A DNA stretch of 64,000 nt, taken from contig JANLSK010000040.1 of the NCBI GenBank assembly GCA_031362415.1, positions 1 through 64,000 on the forward strand. Reading direction: 5' to 3'. Under the pieces are notes generated by a model, which saw only the letters and a program-made list of their open reading frames with translations, was not told the DNA's origin and did no database searches. The first letter of the stretch is position 1; each line of letters starts with the position of its first letter. Of this stretch, positions 44,318 to 53,959 are shown in pieces. Source of the stretch: VFJJ01 sp031362415 (GTDB lineage Bacteria; Actinomycetota; Acidimicrobiia; IMCC26256; VFJJ01). Made by a program: the position numbers and the translations under genes.

Positions 44318-45472
44318 TCAGCGCGACAGGTGACGGCCCAGCCGCTGCGACACCACGGCCACGGCCGAGATGGCCTGGGGGTAGTTCATGCGCGTCGGGC
44401 CGAGCACACCGACCATTCCCGCCTGCTCGCCCTCGATCTCGTACGGGGCCAGGACCACGGAGCATTCGCGCAGCTCGGCGAGGTCGTTCTCGGCCCCGAT
44501 CCGGACGGTGAGGCCGGCATCGATGAGGTCGCGAACCAGCGTGACCACCACGTACTGCCGCTCGAGCAATTCGAGCACCTTGGAGACCGTGTCGGCCGCG
44601 GCGAAATCGGGACGCTCGGCAGCGATTCGCGACGCGCCGCCCACGTAGACCGGCTCGCCGGCGTCCCGAGCATGCTGCGACAACGCCTCGGCGACGCGTG
44701 CGACGAGCAGGTCGGCCTCGGTGTCACCCGTCGAGCCGCGACCCCCCGACCCGCTGCCCGTGGACACGACGGCACCAGGCGCAGCCGGGGTCGCCGAGCT
44801 GGGGAGGGCACCAGGCGCGGCGGTCGCGGGCGGCGAGCGGGTCTCGAGCTCCGACAGGACCCCACCGGAGAGGATGGCGTCAAGGGCCCGGGCGGCCGTG
44901 GCCACGGTGGCGTCAGCGAGCGGCTCGGAGACCTCGACCGTGGCCTTCTCGACCACGCCGTTCGAGAGGACGACCACGGCGAGGACGACGTGGGCGGTGA
45001 GCGGCACGAGCTGGACCGAACGAACCCGGGCCTTCTCGGCCTGGGGGCCGATGACGACGGCGGTGTGATCGGTGATGCGTGACAAGAGCAGCGACGTCTC
45101 GTGGAGCGTGTCCTCGAGCGCCCGTTGGGCCCGGGCGAAGAAGCCGGCGACCTCTTCGTACTGCGGGACCATGGCGGGGTCGGGCGTGCCGAGCTGATCG
45201 ACGAAGAACCGGTAGCCCTTGTCGGTGGGTACCCGTCCGGCACTGGTGTGGGGCTGCACGAGGTAGCCGTCGCGCTCGAGGACCGTCATGTCGTTGCGGA
45301 CGGTGGCGCTCGACACGCCCAGGGTTCGGGTCCGGGCGATGTGTTGCGACGCCACGGGCTGCGCGGTCGCAATGTACTCCTCCACGATTGCCTTGAGGAC
45401 CGACGCCTTGCGGGCGTCCATGGCGCGTGGCTCTGCCGACGTTCGATCGTTGAACCAGCTGTGATCATCCAT
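44318..45472 (-). CDS. hrcA: Heat-inducible transcription repressor HrcA
   Basis: A 384-aa HrcA. The winged helix is ARKASVLKAIVEEYIATAQPVASQHIARTRTLGVSSATVRNDM, followed by LVQPHTSAGRVPTDKGYRFFVD. The C-terminal part has VVIGPQ and the late SVVLAPYEIEGEQAGMVGVLGPTRMNYPQ. A Pro/Ala/Ser/Gly-rich insertion (about 215-245) interrupts the middle domain. ATG at 45472 has GGAG upstream; the ATG at 45421 lies closer to the conserved start but has no Shine-Dalgarno. No CIRCE target is visible in this window. Confidence 0.94.
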   Translation of the reverse strand: MDDHSWFNDRTSAEPRAMDARKASVLKAIVEEYIATAQPVASQHIARTRTLGVSSATVRNDMTVLERDGYLVQPHTSAGRVPTDKGYRFFVDQLGTPDPAMVPQYEEVAGFFARAQRALEDTLHETSLLLSRITDHTAVVIGPQAEKARVRSVQLVPLTAHVVLAVVVLSNGVVEKATVEVSEPLADATVATAARALDAILSGGVLSELETRSPPATAAPGALPSSATPAAPGAVVSTGSGSGGRGSTGDTEADLLVARVAEALSQHARDAGEPVYVGGASRIAAERPDFAAADTVSKVLELLERQYVVVTLVRDLIDAGLTVRIGAENDLAELRECSVVLAPYEIEGEQAGMVGVLGPTRMNYPQAISAVAVVSQRLGRHLSR

Positions 45473-45507
45473 CGGAACTCCGGTCGGTTGAGCCGACGGC
45501 GCCAAGT

Positions 45508-46659
45508 CTACCGGGCGGCGCTGCGACCTTCGGAGGAGGGGCTCGCCTGCACGCTCATGAGGGACGCCGTGATCTCGTTGGCCAGCAGCCGACCGGCACG
45601 GGTGAGCGTGAGGCGGCGACCGTCGAGCACGACCAGGCCGGCCTCGAGGTAGGTGCTCACCAGCGCGGCCACGGCGGGCGAGCGAGGGTCGTCGAGCACG
45701 GCACCAGAGCGTGTCCGCAGCGCCAGGGTGAGGCGCTCCTCGCGTGTCCGGAGCTCATCGAGGCGTTCGCTCCCCGCCTCGGGAAGGTCGCCCCGTGCGA
45801 CGGCGTCCATGTACCGCTCGGGGGTGCGATGGGTCCACCACCGGCGCCCTTCGGTGTGGCCGTGCGCCGCGCACCCGATCCCCAGGTACTCGCCCTGGTC
45901 CCAGTACAGCTGGTTGTGCCGGCAGGCGTGGCCGGGACGGGCCCAGTTCGAGATCTCGTAGCTCTCCAGCCCCGCCGCGACGAGGCGATCGTCGGCGACG
46001 AGGTATTTGTCGGCCTGATCGTCGTCGTCGGGTCCGTCGATCTCGGCCAGGCGGATCCGACGGTCGAGGGGCGTGCCCGGTTCGACGGTGAGGCCGTAGG
46101 CGCTCACGTGCGGCGGATCGAGCGCCAGCGTCCCCGAGACCGTGGCTTCCCAGTCGACGAGCGACTCGCCGTGGGCGCCGTAGATCAGGTCGAGATTGAA
46201 CGTCTCGAACCCGACGCCTCGGGCCGCGGAAACGGCGCTCTCGACGTTGGCCCGATCGTGGGTCCGCCCCAGCGCGGCGAGCACGTGGGGCACGAGCGAC
46301 TGGACGCCGAAGCTGAGACGGTTCACGCCCGCCTGCCGGTAGACGCCGAGCTTGGCCTCGTCGACGGTGTCGGGGTTGCACTCGACGGAGACCTCGGCGT
46401 CGGGCGCCCGGGGGATCGCATCGAGGATGCGCACCAGCAACTCGGCGGGCAACAGCGACGGTGTGCCGCCTCCGAAGAAGACGCTCGTGGCCGGACGTGG
46501 CGGGGGGCCGAAGGCACCGTCGAGACGACGCGCCAGGTCGAGCACGCAGGCGTCGACGTAGCGCTCCATGAGGTGCGCCCGATCGGTCCAGGTCGCGAAG
46601 TCGCAGTAATCGCACCGCCGGGCGCAGAACGGGACGTGCACGTACACCCCGAAGCTCAT
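45508..46659 (-). CDS. hemW: HemW-like radical SAM protein
   Basis: A 383-aa protein of the HemW/HemN-like group: YVHVPFCARRCDYCDFATW gives the Cx3Cx2C cluster (about 8-18), and FFGGGTPSLLP, VSVECNPDT, RLSFGVQSL and NLDLIYGAHGE follow. HemW is a haem chaperone and not a coproporphyrinogen oxidase. The ATG at 46659 is the conserved start; the Arg-rich open frame upstream contains a 12-bp tandem repeat. The gene order hemW-hrcA-dnaJ-rsmE is standard. Confidence 0.93.
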   Translation of the reverse strand: MSFGVYVHVPFCARRCDYCDFATWTDRAHLMERYVDACVLDLARRLDGAFGPPPRPATSVFFGGGTPSLLPAELLVRILDAIPRAPDAEVSVECNPDTVDEAKLGVYRQAGVNRLSFGVQSLVPHVLAALGRTHDRANVESAVSAARGVGFETFNLDLIYGAHGESLVDWEATVSGTLALDPPHVSAYGLTVEPGTPLDRRIRLAEIDGPDDDDQADKYLVADDRLVAAGLESYEISNWARPGHACRHNQLYWDQGEYLGIGCAAHGHTEGRRWWTHRTPERYMDAVARGDLPEAGSERLDELRTREERLTLALRTRSGAVLDDPRSPAVAALVSTYLEAGLVVLDGRRLTLTRAGRLLANEITASLMSVQASPSSEGRSAAR

Positions 46660-46706
46660 GGTGATGCTCCGCTCGCGTCGGGGCCGTCTCGGCGACGGCC
46701 GAGCGG

Positions 46707-46742
46707 GGCTCTGGCGCCGGCTCTGGCGCCGGCTCTGGCGTG
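46707..46742. repeat. 12-bp tandem repeat, 3 copies
   Basis: GGCTCTGGCGCC twice, then a third unit differing in its last two bases (GGCTCTGGCGTG). It lies upstream of hemW and overlaps no gene I accept. Confidence 0.8.
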
Positions 46743-46832
46743 GTCGCTCACGAGCCATGTTGGCCGCCATCGGGGACTTGACCGGGATCGGCGCGTACCC
46801 TGGCAGCCAGCACATCACGACAGGAGCTCCCG

Positions 46833-47387
46833 TTGGCCGTCATCGACGTCGCCGGCTACGTCGCCGACATGAAGGATCACGTCACCGAGCACGGCTTCCA
46901 CGTCCATGACGAACGCCACTTCCTCGAGACGTACTCGCTGCGCCAGGTCTGGGAGGTCGACCTTCACCCCGACAGCGCGTGCGAGGGCCCCGTCGACCTG
47001 CACCTGGCACTCGAGGTCGACCCGCGGGTGCTGCTGTCGTTCGAGGATGCCGTGTTGGCCCTGCCCGACGACGACTTCCCGACCGACGAGTTCTTCTTCC
47101 CCCTCACGTTCACCTGGGCCCTTCCGCCGTTGCAGTCGGGTCCCGACCTGCTCGTGGTGGCCACCGAGCTGGCCGGCTTCGGGGGACCCGAGTTGCCGTT
47201 GGAGGTCTCGGCCATCGACTCGTTCCCGTCGGTCACCGACGCCTCCGAGCGGTCGCTCACCGTCGTCGCCCGCCAACAGGTGTCGCTGGTGCGGGTGCTG
47301 CGCGGCGAGGAGCAGCACTGCTCCACCCTCGACCGCTGCCTGACGGTCTCGCAGTACCTCCTCGACCACGCCGACGGGTGGGCCTGA
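46833..47387 (+). CDS. Conserved-looking hypothetical protein
   Basis: A 184-aa soluble acidic protein I cannot assign. It starts at a TTG with AGGAG ~9 nt upstream and a TACCCT box at 46796-46801, so initiation is well supported. Features are an N-terminal YVADMKDHVTEHGFHVHDERHF, a negatively charged middle (FPTDEFFFPLTF) and a C-terminal CSTLDRCL. There is no signal or membrane helix. It is transcribed away from hemW and before lhr. Confidence 0.65.
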   Translation: MAVIDVAGYVADMKDHVTEHGFHVHDERHFLETYSLRQVWEVDLHPDSACEGPVDLHLALEVDPRVLLSFEDAVLALPDDDFPTDEFFFPLTFTWALPPLQSGPDLLVVATELAGFGGPELPLEVSAIDSFPSVTDASERSLTVVARQQVSLVRVLRGEEQHCSTLDRCLTVSQYLLDHADGWA

Positions 47388-47484
47388 GCCTCCCGGTGGG
47401 CCGCCCCTCCCGTTCCGTGTGCAGACATGCCCACCCGCCGAGCATTCCTGCACAAATTTGGGGACGCGGGGGATGGGGAGCGCC

Positions 47485-50400
47485 ATGAGCGCGCTCGACG
47501 GGTTCACGCCGGCAGTTCGGAGCTGGTTCGAGCGGTCGTTTGCCGGCCCCACCGAGGCCCAGGCCCGGGCGTGGCCGGCGATCTCGTCGGGGCAGCACAC
47601 CCTGGTGCTGGCGCCGACGGGCTCGGGCAAGACCCTGGCGGCGTTCCTCTGGGGGCTCGACCGCATCGCCACCGAACCCATGCCCCAACGCGAGCTGCGC
47701 ACGCGGCTGGTGTACGTGTCACCGCTGCGGGCTCTGGCCGTCGACATCGAGAAGAACCTGCGGGCGCCGCTGCAGGGCATCCGACTGGCCGCGGAGCGGC
47801 TGGGGACCCCGCTGCACGAGCCGACGGTGGGAATGCGCAGCGGGGACACGCCGTCACGCGATCGCCGCGCCTTGATCAAGCACCCACCCGACATCCTCAT
47901 CACCACCCCCGAAAGTCTCTACCTCATGTTGACGTCGAGCGCGCGCGACACGCTCCGTGGTGTCCGCTGGGTCATCGTCGACGAGATTCACGCCATGGCC
48001 GCCACGAAGCGCGGTTCTCACCTGGCTCTGAGCCTGGAGCGGCTCGAAGCCATCACCCACACGCCGCCCCAGCGCATCGGGCTCTCGGCCACCCAGCGCC
48101 CGCTCGACGAGATCGCCCGGTTCCTCGCCGGCTTCGAGCGGCCGGGCGTGGCCCGTCCCGTCACCATCGTCGACGCCGGCATCTCCAAGACGCTCGATCT
48201 CGAGGTGATCGTGCCCGTCGAGGACATGGCGGCGTTGGGTGAGATCATGCCCGCATCGGCGAGCGACGGGTTCCGCTCGGGACCGGCCGCCGGCGGGCCC
48301 CACGGCCCCGAGCGGGCGTCGATCTGGCCTGCCGTGCACCCCCGCATCCTGGAGCTCATCACCCAGCACCGCTCCACGATCATCTTCGTGAACGCCCGTC
48401 GCCTCGCCGAGCGGCTCGCCAGTCGCCTCAACGAGCTCGCCGGCGAGGAACTCGTGCGGGCGCATCACGGCTCGCTGGCACGCGAGCAACGGCTGCTGAT
48501 CGAGGACGAGCTCAAGGCGGGCCGGCTCCGGGCCATCGTCGCCACCAGCTCGTTGGAGCTGGGCATCGACATGGGCGCCGTCGATCTCGTGATCCAGGTC
48601 GCGTCCCCGGGCTCGGTGGCCCGGGGCCTCCAGCGGGTCGGACGAGCCGGGCACCAGGTGGGCGAGCCCAGCCGGGGCCGGATCTTTCCCAAGTACCGGG
48701 GCGACCTGCTGGAAGCCGCCGTCATCGTGTCGCGGATGCGAACCGGCGCCATCGAGTCGACCCACTACCCGCGCAACCCCCTCGACGTGCTGGCCCAGCA
48801 GATCGTGGCCATGTGCGCGATCGAGCCGTGGGCGGTCGACGATCTGGCGGCGCTCGTGCGGCGGGCTGCGCCGTTCGAGGGCCTCACCGACGCCGTGCTC
48901 GAGAACGTGCTCGACCTGCTCGACGGCCGGTACCCGTCCGAGGAGTTCGCCGGCCTCCGGGCCCGCCTCACATGGGAACGCCAGACACCGGGTGTCACGC
49001 CCGGTCTCACCGTCGCCGAGGCCGGCGCCGACTCCACCCGGGGTCCAGCCCCCGGCGCGGGCCTGCTTCGGGCTGGTGACGGCGCCCGCGGCATCGCCGT
49101 CACGAGCGGCGGCACCATCCCCGACCGGGGCCTGTTCGGGGTCTTCCTGCCCGACGGCACCCGGGTGGGTGAGCTCGACGAGGAGATGGTCTACGAGAGC
49201 CGCCCGGGCGAGACGTTCCTGCTCGGCGCGTCCACCTGGCGCATCGACCAGATCACCCACGAGCGGGTGGTGGTCGTGCCTGCGCCCGGCGAGCAGGGAC
49301 GGATGCCGTTCTGGCGCGGTGACGGTCCGGGACGCCCGGTGGAGCTGGGCCGGGCCATCGGGGCGTTCACCCGGGAACTGCGCGACACCATGGCGCGCCC
49401 GGGAGGCCGGGGGGCGGCCCTGGTTCGGCTCCAGAGCGACCACGGGCTCGACGCCTGGGCGGCTGAGAACCTCGTCGCCTACCTGGAGGACCAGGCCGAG
49501 GCCACGACGACCGTCCCCGACGACCGCACGATCGTGATCGAGCGGTTCCGCGACGAGATCGGCGACTGGCGACTGGTCGTGCTCACCCCGTTCGGCGCCC
49601 GGGTGCACGCGCCCTGGGCCATCGCCATCGAGGCCCGGCTCGAGGAGCGCTACGACCTCGTCGTGCAGACCATGTGGAGCGACGACGGCATCATCGTGCG
49701 CCTGCCCGACACCACCTCACTCGGCGAGAACGACGGTTCCGGCAACGGAGTCGATTCGTTCCCCATGGAGGAACTGCTCGTCTCCCCGGACGAGATCGAG
49801 GCTCTTGTGATCGGCCGGCTCCATTCCAGCCCCCTGTTCACGACCCGGTTCCGGGAGGCTGCGGCCCGGGCCCTGTTGCTGCCCCGCAATCGTCCGGGGC
49901 GGCGCACCCCGCTGTGGCAGCAACGCCAACGGGGCGCTGATCTGCTCGCCGTTGCGCTGCACCATCCCGATTTCCCGATCCTGTTGGAGGCCACCCGGGA
50001 GTGCATCCAGGACGTGTTCGACGTACCCGCGCTGCGCGAGGTGCTGGCCGACATCGAGTCGCGGCGGGTCAGAGTGGTACCGGTCGAGACCCGACGCGCC
50101 TCGCCGTTCGCCACCTCGTTGCTGATGGCCTGGGTCGCGGTCTACATGTACGAGTTCGACTCGCCGCTGGCCGAGCGCCGCGCAACGGCCCTGTCGCTCG
50201 ACCGTGATCTCCTGCGGGAGCTGCTCGGCAGCGACGAGCTGCGGGAACTGCTCGACCCCCAGGTCCTGGCGGCCGTCGAGCTCGAGCTGCAGGGCCTGGC
50301 CGATGACCGCCAGGTCGATGACGTCGACGGGCTCCACGATCTCCTGCGCCGGGTGGGTGATCTCTCGATGATGGAGCTGAGCGCCCGAGCGGTCGCCGGC

Positions 50401-52251
50401 GCACCGGTCGCGGCATGGGTCGAGGGTCTGATCACACAGCGGCGAGCCATCCTCGTGCGGGTCGCGGGCGACGATCGGGTCGCGGCCGCCGAGGACGGGG
50501 CCCGTCTGCGCGACGGGCTCGGCGTGTCGATCCCGGTCGGCCTGCCGGCCACCTTCACGGCCGAGGTGACCGCCGATGACGCGCTGCGCTTCCTCGTGGG
50601 TCGCTACGCCCGAACCCACGGGCCGTTCGGCGCCGACGACGCCGCAGCCCGGCTCGGCACGACCGGCCCCCGCGACGTCGCGGCGCTCGCCGCGCTCGAG
50701 CGTGACGGCCGGGTCGTGCACGGCTTGTTTCGCCCGTCGGATGCCGGCCCCCTCACCGGTGTCACGTCGCCCGGACGAACGACGGCGGCACCGGTGGCTG
50801 CTGGACGAACGGCTGCTGGACGACCGGCGCTCGACATCACGGAGTGGTGCGACGCCGACGTTCTCCGCCGGATCAAGGGCCGCACCCTGGCGTCGCTACG
50901 CAGGGAGGTCGAGCCCGTCGAGCATGCGGCGCTGGCCCGCTTCCTGGTGTCCTGGCACGGCATCGGGAGCGATCGCGACGGCGCCGACTCGCTCGTGGAG
51001 GTCATCGAGCAACTCCAGGGCGCGGTCATCCCGGCGGGCATTCTTGAAAACGACGTTCTCCCCAGCCGATTGCCCCGTTACCGGCCGGCCGACCTCGACG
51101 CGCTCTGCGCGGCCGGGGCGCTGGTGTGGATGGGCGCGGGGAGCGGCCAGGTGGTGCTGGCGTTCCGTGACCGGGTGCGGGCCCTGGCTCCCGAATGGGC
51201 CGGCGGAACCGGCGGGACCGGCGGCGCTGTCGGCGACGGGGTGGATGCACCGTCGGGGCCGATCCATCGGGCCCTGCGGAGCCACCTGGAGGCGCGGGGG
51301 GCGTCGTTCTGGCTTGAGCTCGTGAGCGCTGCGGCGACCGTCGGCACCACCGACGACACGGCCGTGCTCGACGCCCTGTGGGATCTCGTCTGGGCGGGAG
51401 AGGTCACCAACGACACGATGGCACCGTTGCGGGCGCGGCTGGCTGCCCGCCCCCGCACGGCGTCGAACCAACGTCGGGCGCCCAAGCCCCGCCTGGGCCG
51501 GCTCACCCGCTTGGGGCCCCCGGCCGCCGCTGGACGATGGTCGCTGGTGGCGCCGCTGATCGAACCTCGACCCTCGCCGACCGAGCTGACCCACGCACGA
51601 ACCTGGCAGCTCCTGGAACGCCACGGCATCCTCACCCGGGAGGCCACGCTGGCCGAGCGGCTGCCCGGCGGGTTCTCGGGGGTGTACGCCGTGGGTCGGG
51701 CCCTGGAGGAGACCGGTCGTGTGCGCCGGGGATACTTCGTCGCTGGTCTCGGCGCCGCCCAGTTCTCGCTCCCCGGCGCGGTCGAACGTCTGCGTGCGGT
51801 CAGGGAGCCCGCCGGGGCTTCCACGACCTCCACGAGTGCCGCCAAAGGCGCCCCGGTCGCCAGCGTCGTGACCCTGGCCGCCGCCGACCCGGCGCAGCCC
51901 TACGGCGCTGCGCTCCGCTGGCCGGAGTGCGAAGGACGGCCCAGCCGGTCGGCCGGGGCCTACGTGGTGCTCATCGACGGTCGGCCGGCGGCGTTCCTCG
52001 AGCGCAGCGGCCGTGCGGTGACCACGTTCCCCGACCCCCACGCCGAACCCAGCGCCAACTCCGACCCTGACAACGACGGCAACGGCGGAGGCTGGGTGGT
52101 GGAGCTGGCCCGCCTCGTCGAGACGGGCCGGATCGCCAAGCTCGAAGTGCAGCGCGTCGACGGCGTGGCCGTCCGAGAGTCGCCGTGGGCCGATCGGTTG
52201 CGGTCGGTCGGCTTCGTCGACGGCTATCGCGGGATGGTGGCCCGACGGTGA
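47485..52251 (+). CDS. lhr: Lhr family ATP-dependent helicase
   Basis: A 1588-aa large superfamily-2 helicase. Q-motif-like FAGPTEAQARAWPAI, Walker A LAPTGSGKT (about 42-50), DEIH box VIVDEIHAMAATKRG, SAT-type LSATQRPLDEI, and motif VI LQRVGRAGHQ. The rest is the Lhr-specific winged helix, central beta and C-terminal regions. Lhr unwinds RNA:DNA hybrids and acts in repair. ATG at 47485 is chosen because GGGGAG lies ~5 nt upstream; ATGs at 47473 and further are less likely. The C-terminal quarter has several Gly/Thr/Ala-rich linkers. It precedes the Nei gene on the same strand. Confidence 0.95.
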   Translation: MSALDGFTPAVRSWFERSFAGPTEAQARAWPAISSGQHTLVLAPTGSGKTLAAFLWGLDRIATEPMPQRELRTRLVYVSPLRALAVDIEKNLRAPLQGIRLAAERLGTPLHEPTVGMRSGDTPSRDRRALIKHPPDILITTPESLYLMLTSSARDTLRGVRWVIVDEIHAMAATKRGSHLALSLERLEAITHTPPQRIGLSATQRPLDEIARFLAGFERPGVARPVTIVDAGISKTLDLEVIVPVEDMAALGEIMPASASDGFRSGPAAGGPHGPERASIWPAVHPRILELITQHRSTIIFVNARRLAERLASRLNELAGEELVRAHHGSLAREQRLLIEDELKAGRLRAIVATSSLELGIDMGAVDLVIQVASPGSVARGLQRVGRAGHQVGEPSRGRIFPKYRGDLLEAAVIVSRMRTGAIESTHYPRNPLDVLAQQIVAMCAIEPWAVDDLAALVRRAAPFEGLTDAVLENVLDLLDGRYPSEEFAGLRARLTWERQTPGVTPGLTVAEAGADSTRGPAPGAGLLRAGDGARGIAVTSGGTIPDRGLFGVFLPDGTRVGELDEEMVYESRPGETFLLGASTWRIDQITHERVVVVPAPGEQGRMPFWRGDGPGRPVELGRAIGAFTRELRDTMARPGGRGAALVRLQSDHGLDAWAAENLVAYLEDQAEATTTVPDDRTIVIERFRDEIGDWRLVVLTPFGARVHAPWAIAIEARLEERYDLVVQTMWSDDGIIVRLPDTTSLGENDGSGNGVDSFPMEELLVSPDEIEALVIGRLHSSPLFTTRFREAAARALLLPRNRPGRRTPLWQQRQRGADLLAVALHHPDFPILLEATRECIQDVFDVPALREVLADIESRRVRVVPVETRRASPFATSLLMAWVAVYMYEFDSPLAERRATALSLDRDLLRELLGSDELRELLDPQVLAAVELELQGLADDRQVDDVDGLHDLLRRVGDLSMMELSARAVAGAPVAAWVEGLITQRRAILVRVAGDDRVAAAEDGARLRDGLGVSIPVGLPATFTAEVTADDALRFLVGRYARTHGPFGADDAAARLGTTGPRDVAALAALERDGRVVHGLFRPSDAGPLTGVTSPGRTTAAPVAAGRTAAGRPALDITEWCDADVLRRIKGRTLASLRREVEPVEHAALARFLVSWHGIGSDRDGADSLVEVIEQLQGAVIPAGILENDVLPSRLPRYRPADLDALCAAGALVWMGAGSGQVVLAFRDRVRALAPEWAGGTGGTGGAVGDGVDAPSGPIHRALRSHLEARGASFWLELVSAAATVGTTDDTAVLDALWDLVWAGEVTNDTMAPLRARLAARPRTASNQRRAPKPRLGRLTRLGPPAAAGRWSLVAPLIEPRPSPTELTHARTWQLLERHGILTREATLAERLPGGFSGVYAVGRALEETGRVRRGYFVAGLGAAQFSLPGAVERLRAVREPAGASTTSTSAAKGAPVASVVTLAAADPAQPYGAALRWPECEGRPSRSAGAYVVLIDGRPAAFLERSGRAVTTFPDPHAEPSANSDPDNDGNGGGWVVELARLVETGRIAKLEVQRVDGVAVRESPWADRLRSVGFVDGYRGMVARR

Positions 52252-52329
52252 CCGCACCACGAGGACTTGACCGAGACCGACTCCGAGACCGTGTGCGAGA
52301 CCGTGTGCGAGACCGGAGGAGGGTGAGCC

Positions 52330-53163
52330 GTGCCCGAGGGTGACACGATCCACCGCAGCGCCGACGCCCTGCGATCGGTGCTCGTCGGTCGAGTGGTGCT
52401 GCGATTCGACCTCCCCCGCCATCCGAGCGGGATCAGGCCGAGCGTCGGGACGACCGTCGTCGACGTGAGCGCACGGGGCAAGCACCTCCTCGTATCGTTT
52501 TCCGACGGGCTCGTGCTGCACACCCACATGCGGATGTCGGGGAGCTGGCACCTGTATCGGCCGGGCGAAACCTGGCGCCGGTCACCGACGAACGCCCGGG
52601 TCGTCATCGCCACAGAGGACGCCGTCGCCGTCTGCTTCTCGGCGCCGGTGGTGGAGGTTCTCGACGAGGCCGGCGTCGCCCGTCATCGCATCCTGTCGAG
52701 CCGGGGTCCCGACCTGACGGCGGCCGGTGCCGCCGACACCGCGACCCTCGAGTCCGTCGTCGAGACGGCCGTCGAGCGGCTGCGGAGCTCGAGCGACACC
52801 GGCACCGAGATCGGGGTGGCCCTGCTCGACCAGCAAATCGCCTCTGGCATCGGCAACGTCTACAAGTCGGAGGTGTGCCACGCCTGTGCGGTCGATCCGT
52901 TCACGCCCGTTCGCCGCATCACCGACGACACGCTGCGAGCCTTGTATCGCACGGCATCCACGATGCTGGCCTTCAACCTCGACACCGTCGCCCGCACCAC
53001 CGTCGACACGGCGGCCAGCCCTCGCCATGGGGGAGGCCTGGTCGCGGTGTACGGCCGGGCCGGGCGACCGTGCCGGCGCTGCAGCCCGCCCCCGCTCATC
53101 CGATCTCGCCGTCAGGGCGAGGAGCAGCGGAGCACCTACTGGTGTCCGTCGTGCCAACGGTGA
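52330..53163 (+). CDS. Fpg/Nei family DNA glycosylase
   Basis: A 277-aa bifunctional glycosylase/AP lyase for oxidised bases. The N terminus PEGDTIHRSADALR gives the catalytic Pro2 and Glu3 after Met removal. H2TH segment: VALLDQQIASGIGNVYKSEVC. C-terminal zinc finger: CRRCSPP...YWCPSCQ. This PEGDTI form is typical of actinobacterial Nei2-type enzymes. GTG start at 52330 is preceded by GGAGGAGGG. The lhr-nei pair, 78 bp apart, recurs in actinobacteria and links both to repair. Confidence 0.92.
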   Translation: MPEGDTIHRSADALRSVLVGRVVLRFDLPRHPSGIRPSVGTTVVDVSARGKHLLVSFSDGLVLHTHMRMSGSWHLYRPGETWRRSPTNARVVIATEDAVAVCFSAPVVEVLDEAGVARHRILSSRGPDLTAAGAADTATLESVVETAVERLRSSSDTGTEIGVALLDQQIASGIGNVYKSEVCHACAVDPFTPVRRITDDTLRALYRTASTMLAFNLDTVARTTVDTAASPRHGGGLVAVYGRAGRPCRRCSPPPLIRSRRQGEEQRSTYWCPSCQR

Positions 53164-53230
53164 TCGGCGCTCCGCTCCACCGCTCGGTTCACCAAGCTTT
53201 GGAGGGGCACTCCTACACTCAGGAGAGCCC

Positions 53231-53959
53231 ATGACCCCCGTGACGCCCATCCGATCCACACCCGGCCCGACCGCCGAACGCGCCCTGCCCCGAGGGTCAG
53301 AGAAGGTGTCGACCGTCGACGCCATGTTCGACCGGATCGCGCCCCGCTACGACCTCGTCAACCGGGTGATGACGTTCGGGCTCGATGTGCGGTGGCGGCG
53401 CCGGACGGTGCGCAGCCTCGGCCTGTCGAAGGGATCAATGGTCCTCGACATGGCGTGCGGGACGGGCGACCTGTCTCGTGAGCTGCTCAAGCAGGGACTT
53501 GCCGCTCTCGGGTTCGACCGCTCGGCTGGGATGCTCGCGGCCCACCGCGGCCGCTCCCCCATCGTGCGGGGCGACGCCCTGGCGCTGGGCGTGCGCACCG
53601 GCTCGGTCGACGGGCTGGTGTGCGGCTTCGCCCTGCGGAACTTCGTGGAAATCGAGCCGTTCCTCGCCGAGGCCCACCGCGTCGTCCGTCCCGGGGGCCG
53701 GATCGCGCTCCTCGAGGTCGATCAGCCCCGGAACCGGCTCGTGCGCGCCGGCCATCGGATCTACTTCCAGAAGATCGTCCCCATCGTGGGGGGGCTGTTG
53801 TCCGACCGCTCGGCCTATCGGTATCTGCCACGGTCGGTGGCGTATCTCCCACCCCGGGCCGAGTTGCTCGAGTTGCTCCGCGGGGCGGGGTTCACCGCCG
53901 TCGAGCACCAGGTGCTCTCGGGCGGGATCGCCCAGCTCCTGACGGGTTCTCGGCCATGA
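53231..53959 (+). CDS. menG: Demethylmenaquinone methyltransferase
   Basis: A 242-aa class-I SAM methyltransferase of the UbiE/MenG family, the last step of menaquinone synthesis. Blocks: DAMFDRIAPRYDLVNRVMTFGLDVRWRRRTV, the SAM loop VLDMACGTGDLSREL, VCGFALRNFVEIEPFLAEAHRVVRPGGRIALLEVDQPRN, and LSDRSAYRYLPRSVAYLP. ATG at 53231 has AGGAGA upstream. It overlaps menF by 4 bp. Confidence 0.94.
   Translation: MTPVTPIRSTPGPTAERALPRGSEKVSTVDAMFDRIAPRYDLVNRVMTFGLDVRWRRRTVRSLGLSKGSMVLDMACGTGDLSRELLKQGLAALGFDRSAGMLAAHRGRSPIVRGDALALGVRTGSVDGLVCGFALRNFVEIEPFLAEAHRVVRPGGRIALLEVDQPRNRLVRAGHRIYFQKIVPIVGGLLSDRSAYRYLPRSVAYLPPRAELLELLRGAGFTAVEHQVLSGGIAQLLTGSRP

Noticed and set aside
26906..46742. 12-bp tandem repeats (26906-26941, 46707-46742) as CRISPR or att sites
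   Set aside because: Units are contiguous without spacers, only three copies, and no cas or integrase genes are nearby.
47854..49608. 584-codon minus-strand ORF inside lhr
   Set aside because: Mirror of the lhr coding frame, no domain or start signal.
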